From: Ditylenchus dipsaci
Taxonomy: Eukaryota; Nematoda; Chromadorea; Rhabditida; Anguinidae
Assembly (NCBI GenBank): GCA_004194705.1
Contig: SADC01000854.1
Coordinates: forward strand, 186,001 to 250,000
Direction: 5' to 3'
Length of the DNA stretch: 64,000 bases
The notes beneath the pieces were generated by a model. That model had not been told where the DNA came from and ran no database searches. It was given only the letters and a program-made list of their open reading frames with translations. The position numbers were made by a program, and so were the translations under genes. This document shows positions 1-11,099 of the stretch, one piece after another; the stretch's first letter is position 1; each line of letters opens with the position of its first letter.

Positions 1-165
1 TCTGTACGGATTTTTCCGCTAGGTTTCTAACAAAACTAAGCCTAAAATTTGATTTCAGGCCTAGTTTTGTTAGAAACGTGGCGGAAAAATCCGTACAGAA
101 GTCCAATGATCGAGAGAAAATTTTGAATTGGCAGGGACCACCGAGTAGGAAGAGGTCAGCCCTTT
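1..165. repeat. Foldback MITE, CTGTACGGATTTTT family, cut by window start
   Basis: Bases 1-48 and about 57-102 are inverted copies: the left arm starts with TCTGTACGGATTTTTCC and the right arm ends with GGAAAAATCCGTACAGA. The tail to about 165 carries the TTTTGAATTGGC block seen in the family's other copies near 12.4, 15.0, 23.9, 24.1, 28.7 and 28.95 kb. It lies in an intron or upstream of the first visible jac-1 exon. No coding capacity. Confidence 0.75.
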
Positions 166-273
166 AAGAAAACTTTATTGTCGGTTTTAATGATATTCTT
201 CGTGGTAATTACCTACTAAAATTAATTCAGAATTTTTAAATTTTTATTTAAAATAAAATGTTGCTAATTTCAG

Positions 274-3200
274 TAACCAACTTGGAGCCCCAAGATTCAT
301 ACCATTTTCGGGTCGTTGCTGCCAACTCTGCAGGCTTCGGTCCCCCGTCGGAGAGCAGTGCGCCGATTCAGTTGAGGTACTCCAGCAACCCCTTCTGCAG
401 CCAATGGAGGCTTTGCTGGAGCCGACTACTCAATACCCTACACCGGGAGAACCAATGGAGATTACTTGAATGGTAATCCCTTTGATTTTTCAAATTTAGG
501 TCTTGTATACATACATTCGAGTAAATATTATGACTTTCTCAGGAAACAGTGGGAAAGAGGAGATAATCCCCTGGAATGTCCGCTTATTTAGTTGGATAAC
601 CAATAATAGGGTTAATGTAAATACATGTGTCAAGGTCATTGGCACTGATAACTTTGCTGGCTTATTATTTCTTGCGTGAAATTCTTGGCATTTGGAGCTA
701 TCTAATAATTTTAGAAAGATAAATAGACAAAAAAATTATTCGCTTGAGAGATACTCTCTCTCTCTATCAGAAGGGTAACCCCTAATTGAAAATCATATTC
801 TTGGAATATGTTTTTAGCCTATTTTTTATAGACTGGTCTCAGACAAACTACCATCCAGTTTATAGCCAATAAAATGAGCTACAAATTGAAAGGTAACTTG
901 CCTGAGAGAAGTCTTCAGAACTTAACTAAAAAACATAATGATTTTCAATTAGTAAGTGCCCTTTTGTTAGAAATAATAAGGTATGTGGTAAAAAAAAATT
1001 AAAATTATTCTACTATTTTTTAAGGGCAATACTTAAATCTAGTACCAAATACTTACTTACTTACTTTTTTAGTACCACAATTTAACATGCATAGAAAAAC
1101 TCTTTGTAAAGTTAGAGATTTTTTCCTTGACACATGAACATGTACCCTTGAATCTCAGCTTTCTAACTAGACTTCAATTTCCTGTAAAATATTTCAAAGA
1201 TTTGAAGATTTTGGGCTTCGTATGAAGTGACTTTTTCGACCAAGTTCCTCTATGCAACCCCTAAATCTTCAATTTTTTACTGAAGCAGGATATCTTGTTA
1301 AGTAGCTGAGATTCAGAGCTACACGACAGTTAAAAAATTTCAGAAGTGTACCTACAAAGTGAGAACGAAAAGAGAAAAGTTAAAAAAAATTAAAATTCGG
1401 TACTAGAATTAAGTATTTCGGTACTAGAATTAAGTATTCTGGTACTAGAAAAAACTACCATCCTTTTTTAAATCTGTAGAAAAGGCCTAAATTGACGAGA
1501 AAATATTTTTATAATCAAATATTTTAAACATTTTCCTGTTTAGTGCCTGCGCCTCCCACTCGACCAATAGTGGTGGACATAGATGGTGATCGAGCTATAG
1601 TGGAGTGGCGCCATATCGATGTTAGCAGTCCTTCCCCAGATGGGCTGCTGAGACTGATCATTGGATTCATAGTTGGATTTTTTTTATCAACTCTTTTTAA
1701 TAATATAAAACAATAATTTAATAATATTCTCTCAGTGGAGTACAAGACTGCTGTACTCTTCATGGATGCCATCTAATGACCGCCCTGTGCCTGGCTTCAG
1801 GCATCAAGGTTTTTTATTTTTTCTTATGCAGCAATTTTATAACAAACTGTTTTAAGTTCAAAACCTAAGGCCGAACGGAGAATATGAGTTCAGAGTTTTG
1901 GCTAAAGATGAGGAAGGCAGGTTATCTGCACCAAGTCTGTCCTCGGGAATCGTCCGCATTCGACCAGCTGTGCCTTCCAGGTCTCAAAACATTTACAACC
2001 CCGCCCTTCAACCGCCAGGACAACCACAAGTGATTTTTTCTGCTAGAAAATTTCAAAAAAACAAATTAAAAACAACAACTGTTTAGGCAATAGATAGTGA
2101 CTCCAATTGGATACAACTTCAGTGGTCCCCAGGTGCGGGAGATCCCCAAGACGAAGTGGACCACCATCTCTCCCTGCCTTCTATCGGCTATTTGTTGGAG
2201 AGGAGAGAGATTGGAGACCCTGATTGGGTCATTCTCAGCCCACCTCATCAAGATGAGCCTTTCCTAGTCGACAACCAATTCATAGGTTGGTCAGCCTTTA
2301 TTACTTTTTCATCCTGGTTTGATCACAAATTTTTATCTTGTTTATGCGAAAATTTCGTGCGGATCCAAAATATTTGTAATTTCAATTTAGTTGCTGTTGC
2401 GGATTTAACTTTATAGAAAAAGCAGCTTGGTCTCCCAACCAGTTTATAAAAGCCAAACAAATTGCTAGCCACTTATGGACTTTACATTTAATCTTTTTAA
2501 AATTAGTTTATTCTAGTGGAGAATCTCCATCCCGACGCTTGCTACGAATTTCGTGTGTCGACAATAGCTTTGAAAGATGGTTCCCAGTCGGCGCCCAGTG
2601 ACCCTTCAGATGTGATTCGTCTTCGACCGCCAATCAACTACAACACAGCTGGCTTAAACCTTAAAAAAGTGCCTGAAAGACCATCACCTCCAGAATATTT
2701 GGACTTTGACGGAGGCTCAAGTGTAACTCTCTGTTGGCTGCCTGCTCAAAGTGTGCTTCCCGTTTCGGTTGTCTCTTTTTTTCTTTGTTAATGCTATAAA
2801 AATACAGAGACTAGATTGAGTGATTTACATACTAATTTATTTATTATCGACCTCTACTACCTAACTAATCGATTATTTTGAATCATTGTCCTGCAATTTT
2901 GTTTGTCTGAAAAATATCAGTTATACAGTATTACTTTTTGCAGGGTTACGAAGTGGAATTCAGGGATGTGATGCAGGATGCAACTACGTGGTACAAACTA
3001 ACGAGCAATTAGTTCGTTCTTGCAAAACAACGGGTACCTTTTTTGTTTTATGTTCTCTTTTATGATTAAATTGTGACTCAAAAGTCTGAATTTCATCAGA
3101 AAATTACTAAGTCCTTAGCAAATTTTATGTTCGAATTTTTCTTCAAAATTTTGTTAATTTTTTTACGGCTGTAGGTGAAAACACCCTTAAATTATGTGTT

Positions 3201-6200
3201 TACCCCCTCAAATTGTTAAAACTCATTGTTCTCGGTGTTCAATTTTTTTTTGCATTAGCTTCCTTTTCAATTGTTTTTATTTTTCGCATTAGCATGTAGC
3301 CCTGAATCTCTATTTTTCTAACAAGCTATGAACTGGCTCAATGCAATCAAAAAAAAAATTGCAAAAACAAATGGTTTTTAGAAACAAAGACGCAGTTTCA
3401 TAAAAATGATTTATTATATAAATCTTTTTTTCAGCACATCGAGCCAGTTCATAGCTCGTTAGAAACTAGAGATTCAGAGCTACACGCTAATGCAAAAAAT
3501 GAAAAATTTAACACCGAGAACAATGAGTTTTGAATATTTGAGGGGGTAAACACATAATTTAAGGGTGTTTTCAATTTCAGTCATTTTTTTACTAGGATGT
3601 AGCCATGGATCTTAGCTTTCTAACGTGTTATCAAACTCCACTGAGTAACCGAAATGTTGTGATTTTAGAAATTTTTATTAAAAAATTGATGTTTTTTTCA
3701 AAGTCTCTAAATTTTATATTTTTAAGCCCATTCAGTAAAATTTGATAGCTTGTTAGAAAGCCAAGATGTGTGGCTACATTCTATAGCAAATTTTTTAAAC
3801 GAAAATTAAATTAAACTTGCTAGTGTATCGCAGTAATTAGCTGATAAAATCCAGACTTTTAAGGGCACAATTCAATTTGAACCTTTTATAAAATAGTTGG
3901 TTCACCGCCACTCCGATAATCGTTTTTAGTGGGCTATTTGATCCATGGACACCAATATCAATTCCGCATTCTGGCTAAAAACTCAGCTGGCTTTTCCCCT
4001 CCTTCAGATGCCTCTCCATTGATCACAATTGGTCAGCCGCTAGTGAGCAGTTTAAGTAAGTTGATTTTTCTCGAATTTGTTTTTCAAATCTTTGCTCAAT
4101 TAATTGTTTTAGAAGACACCAAGTACGTGGAAGCAGAACGGCACGCAACAGTGGCTTTGCTGCAAGACGAGATGGTTAGAGAGTCTCCACCCTTACCTGA
4201 CAGGGACGACTCCCTCCCCTCCACGATTTACAGACAGCCGGCTGGATCACATTTACAGTGGAGGGATCCAACACTCAAAGAGGTCATAGATTACCTTAAA
4301 AGCCCGGATCAGGCTGTTGTGCAGGATGCATCCGGATACCTACAGCACCTCACCTACAACAATGATGCTATGAAAGAGGAGACAAGGAACTATGGTCGGC
4401 TATCTAATATTTTTCTAGTTGTGTTATTTACACACAAAAATTTATAGGTGGAATTCCTAATCTGATCCAACTCCTAAAAGTGCCTGAACAAAATCCTGAA
4501 ATTTTAAGAAATGCATGTGGCTGTTTAAAAAATTTGGCTTTCGGCAAGGACAATGATGTGAATAAGGTAAGCTTTTGATTTTATAAAATGGATCATAAAA
4601 ATGGAAAAAATGTCCATTATAGAAGTTGATTAACCAGAGTGGTGGAGTGAAATCCTTAGCAATTGTCATTCAAAGAACTCAGAGTGCTCATGTAAAAGAA
4701 GAGGCAACTGGAGCGCTGTGGAATATCTCTTCGTGTGATGTAATATCCGGGTCTATATGTGCTCGGCAGACTCTCGAGCCTGGGGAAAACCAACTTGCGG
4801 GACTAAAGCAAAAAACTATATATTACTAAAAATTTGCATTTTTAGATTCAATTTTTTTTCTAAAAAAGCCTTTCAGATTCAAATAAAACTCAATTAGCTG
4901 AAATGCCAATTAGATGCAAAATGAAGTTTTTCAGCTACAAAAAAGCTTTGCCATTTTTTTTAGAACTAGAAACGGCTAGGATACATTTGCGCAAAAACGA
5001 AACTTGGCAAAAACGAAAGTCGGCAAAACGAAACTTGGCAAAAACGAAAACTTGGCGAAACGAAACTTGGCAAAACGAAAGTTGGCAAAGCTAAACTTGT
5101 CAAAACGAAAGTTGTCAAAACGAAATTGGCAAAACGGAACTTGCAAAACGAAACTTGGCAAAACGAAACTTGGCAAAAACGAAAGTTGGCAAAAAATTGC
5201 CTTGGTCCCCCCTGTTGTCCAAAAATGTCTAAAATCGAAGTTTTTTCTCTTTTCTCAAAACGATCTATTTCGACGCATTTGGAGATTTTACAAATAAGTT
5301 CCGAGACGATTTTTCCTACGTTTCTTATTGTCCACGTCTCGTTTAAGCCTTCAAACCCACAAATTCGGTCCAAGTAAAAAAGATTCGTATCCAATTACAA
5401 ATTCTCCATTTTACTCTATATAGCCTACTAAAACATCACTAATAGGCGAGCGAAACACAATACTTCTATTCCACTCTCTTTTCCTCTACATTTATTTATC
5501 AAAACTAAACAACGGAACAACAAATCAATAACAAATTATCACACTCCATCAAAAATCAAGTTCAACTAGCTCAATTCCATCTATTGCGTTGGACATCCGG
5601 GCCATGCTGTTGCCCATATCTTCCTCATTGAACACAACAAGAGCCTTTTTGATACACTCGATTTTTCGCTTTTGAGCTGCTGTGCTTGTTTCAACCAGCC
5701 CAACGCCCTGAGAAAGCCGAACGATCCTCTGATGAGATTCTTTCCCTATACATATAATGAGCTTATCAAGGTTCGACAGCTCACAGTTAAATGTACCTAT
5801 TTCGTTTTTGAAATGGTGGAGCAAATACCAGATAGACATCTTCGGATATTTTGCAGCGGCTTCAGTAGTGCGGCGATTCCAACCCTCCAGACTGCTTGTA
5901 GTTGTTGCTCGTGCAGTTGCTGCATCATGATGGTCCAGTATTGCTTAGGAATCCGCCCTTCGACTAACTGACCGCGACAGTTTCGTCTTTGCACCCAAGT
6001 CTAAATACGTCTATGAAAAGCTGGCAACAGAAGCAAAAAAAACAAACTGATTCAAAATACTGCATAAAAGGATCCACATTCTGATACCACTCTTCTTCCA
6101 GAAAGCTTGTAGCCTCTTGTTTCAGACAATTAAACGCGGAGGCAATAAAGTCGGGATCAATTAGCGCTAAGCAGCACAGCTTCCGAATGAAGAGATAGAA

Positions 6201-9200
6201 GGGTACTGAGTTGTAATACGCTTCCAATAGGCTAAGTTCTTTCAAATGCTTCATCAAGGCTTGGACAAAGTGGAACCAACAAGTCTTGTGTTCCACTGAA
6301 TGCATCACTTCTAAAATCACAACAAGATAACAGTGCCGTCACTTTCAACAGCACTGAAGAATGTCTACCTCCGAAGAAATCCCTTATCGCAACCCTTTGT
6401 GCGCCTTCGTTATCCGTCAAGATTCTTTTTGGTCGATAGGGCTTCCCCAAATTTCGCATTGACCAGTCATCTAGTGCTTTTAGAACCCGTGTAAAAACTT
6501 CAGTTGTTGCTTTGCCAAGGAACCATACGACCGCTGGAACAAAGCGTGTTTTGACATTAGCATGCTGCGCGAACACTTGAGACCAGTGTTTTTCAGGCTT
6601 GATGATCTTGAACGTCCCGTCATCAGCATTTTCCTCGGCGTTGCACAGAGCCTAGGAACACCAAGTTCGATAAAATTGACTACAGAATTAATTTATGTTA
6701 CCGTGAGCATTTCAATCGTACTCATACCGATCACCCGATTCTTCCCTTTTCCAGAGTCGAAGAAAACAAACGGCTGGCATCAAGCAACTTCAAATCATCC
6801 GGAATTCACCTTAATTCACCTTAAATTGGAACGTATTGTGATGTACTGCTTCAGATGAAAAAATTTGTGGTAAGATACCTATCAAAATCATCATTTTGCA
6901 TCTAGACTTTGGCGCTTGGAGCAATAGTAGACGCAAGCATTTCTCTTATTTAATTGCTCCGGAGCTTCTTCGATGTGAACAGTAGTCATGTAGCCGAAGT
7001 AGAACGTGAAAGCTATAACATCTTTCTTGAATAAACCCAACATGCTTACTCATGTTAAGCAACTCACCACCAATAGACACCATCTTCTTTTTCTTGGAGC
7101 TCTCCAATTTCATGACTTTCGGTAAAACGCCATAGACATTAATTGGTGCGACGTCTGGCAGACTTCCTTCACTGTCGCTAGATTCTGTAGAGCTCATATC
7201 GATATCTAAAAAAACTGCACCCTTAAATTTCATTAAAAAAGCGCAAGGGACGGTATAGGATATAGATATAGATAAGTATAGAAAGAAATAGATCGTTTTA
7301 AGAGAAGAGAAAAAACTTCGATTTTTAGACATTTTTGGACAACAGGGGGACCAAGGCAATTTTTCGCCAACTTTCGTTTTGCTAAGTTTCGTTTTGCCAA
7401 ATTTCGTTTTGCCAAGTTTCGTTTTGCCAACTTTCGTTTTGCCAAGTTTCGTTTTGCTAAGTTTCGTTTTGCTAAGTTTCGTTTTGCCAAATTTCGTTTT
7501 GCCAAGATTCGTTTTGACAAAACCCACGTTTGCCAAGTTTCGTTTTTGCCAAATGTATCCTAGCCCTAGAAACAATTTTACAAAATGGATGCAACTAAAA
7601 GATATCTATCTCAAAAGTCGGCCAATTACATATAGAGCCTAATATCCTAACCCTCCGAATATTTGATGATTCATATTGTTTTTGCAGGATCTCAAGGAGC
7701 CCATTCTAAACCAAGTGACTGAGCCAATAATCAACGGTGTTGTCATTCCCTTCTCAGGTCTCTTTAGCAACCAGATCCAAGAGCCTTCTTCTTCAAAAAA
7801 TTCAAACGTTTTCCGAAATGGAACTGGAATTTTAAGGTTTGGATAGATGAAACAAATTTGAATATTTTTCCATCTGCTCAAATTTTAGGAACATTTCTGC
7901 CATCAGTGCAAATGCAAGAAAAATGCTAAGAGCTGCGCCTCATCTAATCGATGCTTTGCTTCATTTTCTGGGTGTTGCTATTGAGAAGAATCAACTGGAC
8001 AATCGCTGTGTAGAAAACTGCATTTGTTTGTTGAGAATCTCAGCTATAGGTATTTTGTTTTGAACAAAAGAAATGAATTGATCGATTGGAATATTTGCAG
8101 AGTGCAAGAAGTGGTTGAGCCAAAATATGATCCTCATCGAAGCAGCAGTCGCCATAGTCAGTCTTTTAACACTCCTAGAAGTGAGCGCAGCAAAATCAGC
8201 ACCATCAGGCAGTCCTAAAAACAAGTCCAAGTTGTTCAAAAGGTCAAAGAAGGACCCTGTGGCCCAGCCTATCAGTGACCCTATTCCTAATGGAAAATCC
8301 CTGGTAACTCATATGACTATTTCACGGGGGTCATGTATTGTTTATGTTTACCTTTTAAAAATATTTTTGTTTTTTTCTTTGAAAGACCCTATATCTAAAA
8401 TTTTGAAAGGTGATTGGCTCCTTGGCAGTTTTTAAAAAATTACACTCTTGTTTTTGTAATTCTAGGAAAGTATTTGAATTTGCGTCTTTTTGATAGGATT
8501 CTTTTTTGACTGTTTTCTCAATTTTTGTAAAATTAGTGCGAAGCCTAAGGCGCAGACTAAGCTACCAGTCGTGAGGACGGACTCAAACGCGTGTTCCATG
8601 TTTTAAAGAAGCAAAATTTCAAAAACGGCGCGAATCAAAAGATTGACATAAAAGAGTGGAAACCATTACGCGCCTTTTTTATTGGCTACGTATTTCGCTA
8701 AAATTCACTTAATATTGCCAATTTTAAATTTTTCAATTTAGTTTATTTCCTCTACTATGTTGTTTATTGTATCTCAAATATTTTGCATTACAGGGAGCAG
8801 CTCGACTTTGGCATCCAGAAACAGTAAAGATCTATCTTCGTGTCCTGCAAGAGTCTGCAGACTCAGAGATTCTAGAAGCTTCAGCTGCAGCTATTCAAAA
8901 CCTGGCCGCCTGCCAGTTTGACGGCTCAGTTCTTGTGCGTTCCACTGTGCGCACAGAAAAAGGCTTACCCATTCTTGTGGAGCTGCTTAGACTCAAAGAT
9001 GACAAAGTGGTTTGCGCAGTTGTTACTGCTCTCCGAAATCTGGCTTTGGATGAGGTAACTTATTTGAAATTAGCTTCCTAACATTTTGAGTTTTCTATAA
9101 TAGGGTAACTTCGTAGAATATCGATGATTAAATCCAAACTTAAAGAATGAAAACTGGACGCTACTGTCATATACAGCCTACTCCCCTCAATAATTTTCAA

Positions 9201-10782
9201 ATAGTGCTATTTTCCACAAAAAGTTGACGAATAGATTTTTAAGTAACTGGTTAGGCCCTGGGGCTAAGTCTTAGCAAAAATTTAATGGGGGAAGTCTATA
9301 TTACACTAGCGCCGAAAACTGATTCAACATATTTCAATGAAACTTTACATTTCAGCGAAACCTGGAACTCATTGGAAAGTACGCCATGAAAGAACTTGTG
9401 TCCAAGCTCCCTAAGCCTGACCAAATAGAAAGAAATCCTCAGGTGTCAGATGCAACCATAGGTGCTGTTCTAGGATTCTGTGGGAAGCAGTTCGCCATAG
9501 CTTGGACCTGACCAGAACTCTTCACGAGACCCTTCAGGGGACCGAGCGCTTGAGAACCCTAACCAAGTGTTACCCGTCTTACGGCAAACGAGTCTGCAAA
9601 TATGCTTCACAAGTGTTGTACATGATGTGGCAGCACAAAGAATGCATGACAATTTCCGCAAATCCGGTCTCAAAGAATCCGACTTTTACTCCGGCACTTT
9701 GCCTAGAGGTGGCAAGAAAGTTGTGGGTGGGCATGATGCAGCAACATTGGCTAGACCTATTTCTTCCCAGGGAGCAGAAAGACCTGCTAGATTACAGCCA
9801 TTGGACACTACTTTGTTGGATGAGAGTGCAGACAGTGCTGGAAAATATGCCCAGAGTTTGGGCACGCCCCATTCGGTTAGTTTTGAATTCAGGTGGAAGT
9901 TGTTTTTGAAGATTAATAGGAAAATGTTTAGGGTGGTATTGGAGCATCTCCACCCACATTAGTCAATGGATCAAGTAGACAAGCTTCAAATTACCAAACT
10001 GGAAACAAGTCGTACAACTCGATGGCCAGAAATCAACCACAAGTGAGTGTTTGCTAAACTCTAGCGGTTAAGTGAAAAAATTCAAATTTTAGTCTTTTAG
10101 GTAAAAAATAAATCACTCTCGATATTTCGTCACCCCTTGAAATTGACAAAATGCGACTATCGGGAGTGACGCTATTTTGGTTATGCCGCATGGGGGAAAA
10201 TAAGAGTTATGCACTTTTTTGTTTTTTGTTACTTTTGTTTTTCTGATGTTTTTGAGCTCTGTAAATTGTACCTATTATATTTTTAAAAATTCTAATAATA
10301 GAGAGCGTAAAAACCCCAGAAAAAGAAGTTTCAGATCACTTAAAATTAGGTTATGGCATAATAACAGGCTTCGAACCCAAAATTTGAAAATAAGGATATT
10401 TGCTCAAAATATGGCCTATTGCCTTTTTGGTGCTGAAAATAAGATTTGACGTAAAATAAAAAAAAAGTTTGGCGGTCCCAAAAAAGGACGAATCTTATAA
10501 ATAAGGGCATTTCAAAGTCCTGCATAATTAGAGTAAACAGAGTATTGTGGGTAAAATTGGTTGATTTTATTTACTCGGTTGGGAGATGGCTGAGAAGAAA
10601 AGTTTTTTACAATAATTGTATTGCATTTATTTTCGTTTTTAAAATATCTAAACGTTTCAGACTGCTCTAAATGAGCCTCTGTATGCTTCAGTGCACAAGA
10701 GGAACGGTAATGGCCAATCACTTGCTCACAATCCTGCTCACAATGGAGCTGCTGGTTCTGTTGGAGGAGACAGTTGGTGTGA
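274..10782 (+). CDS. jac-1: jac-1-like p120/delta-catenin with N-terminal fibronectin III repeats (5' partial)
   Basis: Adherens-junction catenin: family members bind the cadherin juxtamembrane tail and tune adhesion at the cell cortex. Exons read: 274-472, 1544-1671, 1736-1808, 1857-2029, 2087-2285, 2517-2767, 2944-3033, 3930-4055, 4113-4394, 4448-4566, 4623-4739, 7688-7836, 7889-8049, 8101-8303, 8794-9054, 9356-9875, 9932-10042, 10661-10782. The first part encodes one partial and three full FN3 modules. The rest encodes p120-type armadillo repeats, opening with LQWRDPTLKEVIDYL and continuing through NACGCLKNLAFG, GALWNISS, IQNLAACQF, ALRNLALDE and KYASQVLYMMW. A basic linker (NKSKLFKRSKKDP, about 8220) interrupts the repeats as in p120. 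The tail has EPLYASVHKR and ends at GGDSW. Frame breaks near 376, 3000, 8036, 8214, 9473, 9643 and 10776 are each cured by lengthening a base run, so assembly error is likelier than a pseudogene. The 2.9-kb intron 4740-7687 holds a transposon. Identity is strong; the exact first donors are less certain. Confidence 0.88.
1010..1475. repeat. Inverted-repeat element with word AATTAAGTATTTCGGTACTAG, intron of jac-1
   Basis: The left side (1020-1075) reads aatacttaaatctagtacc then repeated acttactt and tagtacc. The right side (1395-1460) carries three copies of GGTACTAGA separated by ATTAAGTATT in inverted orientation. The arms are short tandem copies of one word facing each other, the same design as the larger elements of this window. 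I found no target duplication and no gene inside. Confidence 0.5.
3177..3579. repeat. Foldback element in jac-1 intron
   Basis: The left arm begins gtgaaaacacccttaaatta (3176 on) and the right arm ends taatttaagggtgttttca (about 3575), with the intervening ~100 bases of each arm inverted copies of each other, including a TTACCCCCTCAAA block. The inner arms carry the recurring motif TGTAGC...CTNAATCTC...TTTCTAAC. The adjoining stretch 3596-3784 is a second, smaller foldback with the same motif at both ends. No coding capacity. Confidence 0.7.
4740..4973. other. Intron segment before MULE-1
   Basis: Intron sequence with T-rich and GCAAAA/AGCT-rich stretches (for example agatgcaaaatgaag and cagctacaaaaaagctttgcc) that resemble the GCAGC/GCATCT word arrays at 11430-12020 and 42740-44278. 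The last eight bases (CTAGAAAC, 4966-4973) are the left target duplication of the element that follows. Confidence 0.5.
4974..7565 (-). mobile_element. MULE-1: 2.6-kb Mutator/Foldback-like transposon with tandem-word terminal inverted repeats
   Basis: The ends are GGCTAGGATACATTTG and its complement CAAATGTATCCTAGCC. The 8-base target duplication CTAGAAAC is perfect (4966-4973 and 7566-7573). The terminal repeats (about 4974-5275 and 7285-7565) hold a dozen copies of CAAAACGAAACTTGG facing inward from both ends, followed by a unique shared block CTTGGTCCCCCTGTTGTCC. The interior encodes a MULE transposase on the minus strand. The element sits in a catenin intron, antisense to the host gene. 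The 8-base duplication and MULE-type protein class it with Mutator elements; iterated repeat ends recall Drosophila Foldback/NOF. Confidence 0.88.
5549..7197 (-). pseudogene. MULE transposase of MULE-1 (broken or indel-containing)
   Basis: Transposase read on the minus strand. The probable start is at 7197, with an acidic Ser-rich N terminus (MSSTESSDSEGSLPDVAPI) followed by a Lys-rich stretch. The catalytic region lies at about 6640-6370: ADDGTFKIIKP is the MULE D-x-T-F-K block, then a V-x-A-V-V-W-F-L segment and KRILTDNEGAQRVAIRDFFGG, the second acidic block. WFHFVQALMKHLKEL (about 6270) matches the conserved F-H-x-x-Q-A helix, and EEWYQNVDPFMQYFE and GWNRRTTEAAAKYPK the C-terminal region. 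It ends at 5549. Several frame changes interrupt it; some may be introns or run-length errors. An intact FLYWCH finger was not recognised. Confidence 0.7.
7566..7687 (+). other. Intron remainder and 3' splice site before the next jac-1 armadillo exon
   Basis: Starts with the right target duplication CTAGAAAC and runs to TTTTTGCAG ending at 7687, the acceptor for the DLKEPILNQVTEPI exon. Confidence 0.6.
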
Positions 10783-10876
10783 TAGATATAAATTTTCAAC
10801 TCAATTTCATTTATTGTCGATGTATTTATTTTGTTTTGCACAGCTGCCTGATATTTTGTTTAAAAAAGTTAGTTAA
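10661..10876 (+). other. Last jac-1 exon, PDZ-ligand end and read-through tail
   Basis: After an acceptor at 10660 the exon encodes NEPLYASVHKR and ends GGDSW at 10777. Delta-catenin/ARVCF/p0071 proteins end D-S-W-V, a PDZ-domain ligand. Here TGG is followed by TGTGA, so the literal reading is DSWC plus 32 further residues to a stop at 10876. One extra G would give DSWV and stop. The literal tail is rich in aromatic residues and looks untranslated. Confidence 0.65.
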
Positions 10877-11092
10877 AATCACTTTTTGAAATTTTTAACG
10901 TTTGTTTAAATTAGAAATTACTTGAATGTTGTTGTGTGATAAAAGATTTGCAGCTAATTATGCTAAATGGATTGTGTAATATATGAAACAAATAGTCTAG
11001 CATTCTCTTAATTTGTTTAAAAGTGCTTTGTGCTGTTTTGTATAATTTTATAGACTTCTTATTTGAGAAGCTTCATTTCAGCCATTTCTTAC

Positions 11093-11098
11093 AATAAA
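11093..11098 (+). promoter_or_regulatory. Polyadenylation signal AATAAA for jac-1
   Basis: AATAAA about 310 bases after the proposed stop, in AT-rich sequence typical of a 3' UTR. It is the first canonical signal downstream of the last exon. Confidence 0.5.
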
Positions 11099-11099
11099 T

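Larger units (their letters stand above)
274..4055 (+). other. Fibronectin type III region of the catenin gene (four modules, first partial)
   Basis: Module 1 (274 to about 376) shows only the C-terminal half, with YHFRVVAANSAGFGPPS, the usual F-G strand pattern. It is followed by a G/S/T-rich linker (GTPATPSAANGG in the corrected frame). Module 2 spans 1544-1960 (VPAPPTRPIVVDIDG, then YEFRVLAKDEEG). Module 3 spans 2087-2640 (WIQLQWSPGAGDP, then CYEFRVSTIALKDG). Module 4 spans about 2680-4040 (VTLCWLPAQ, WYKL, then YQFRILAKNSAGFSPPS). Each module is split by an intron before the Y-x-F-R-V strand, at a similar place, as expected of tandem duplication. FN3 modules are absent from vertebrate p120 catenins. 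Confidence 0.85.
4257..9875 (+). other. Armadillo-repeat domain of the catenin gene
   Basis: p120-subfamily armadillo repeats run over eight exons. Repeat 1 begins WRDPTLKEVIDYLKS and contains SGYLQHLTYNNDAMK. Repeat 2 has GIPNLIQLLK and LRNACGCLKNLAFGKDND. Repeat 3 has TGALWNISSCD. Later repeats have NGTGILRNISA, VENCICLL, KIYLRVLQESADSEILEAS, GLPILVELLRLKDDKVV and ELIGKYAMKELVSKLPK. The insert between 8101 and 8303, with RSSSRHSQSF and KSKLFKRSKK, sits where p120 has its basic loop. After the last repeat KSGLKESDFYSGTLPRGG matches the family pattern of a K-S-D-F segment. Confidence 0.88.

Noticed and set aside
4976..5394. Open frames rich in FCQVSF / KRNLAKRNLAK on both strands at 4976-5394 and 7233-7642
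   Set aside because: They are translations of the CAAAACGAAACTTGG arrays of MULE-1; a 15-base word keeps all six frames open. No start context or conserved domain.
274..10782. The catenin as a pseudogene because of seven frame breaks
   Set aside because: All breaks are run contractions, splice sites are intact and conservation between breaks is high; the same error type occurs in the seryl-tRNA synthetase gene.
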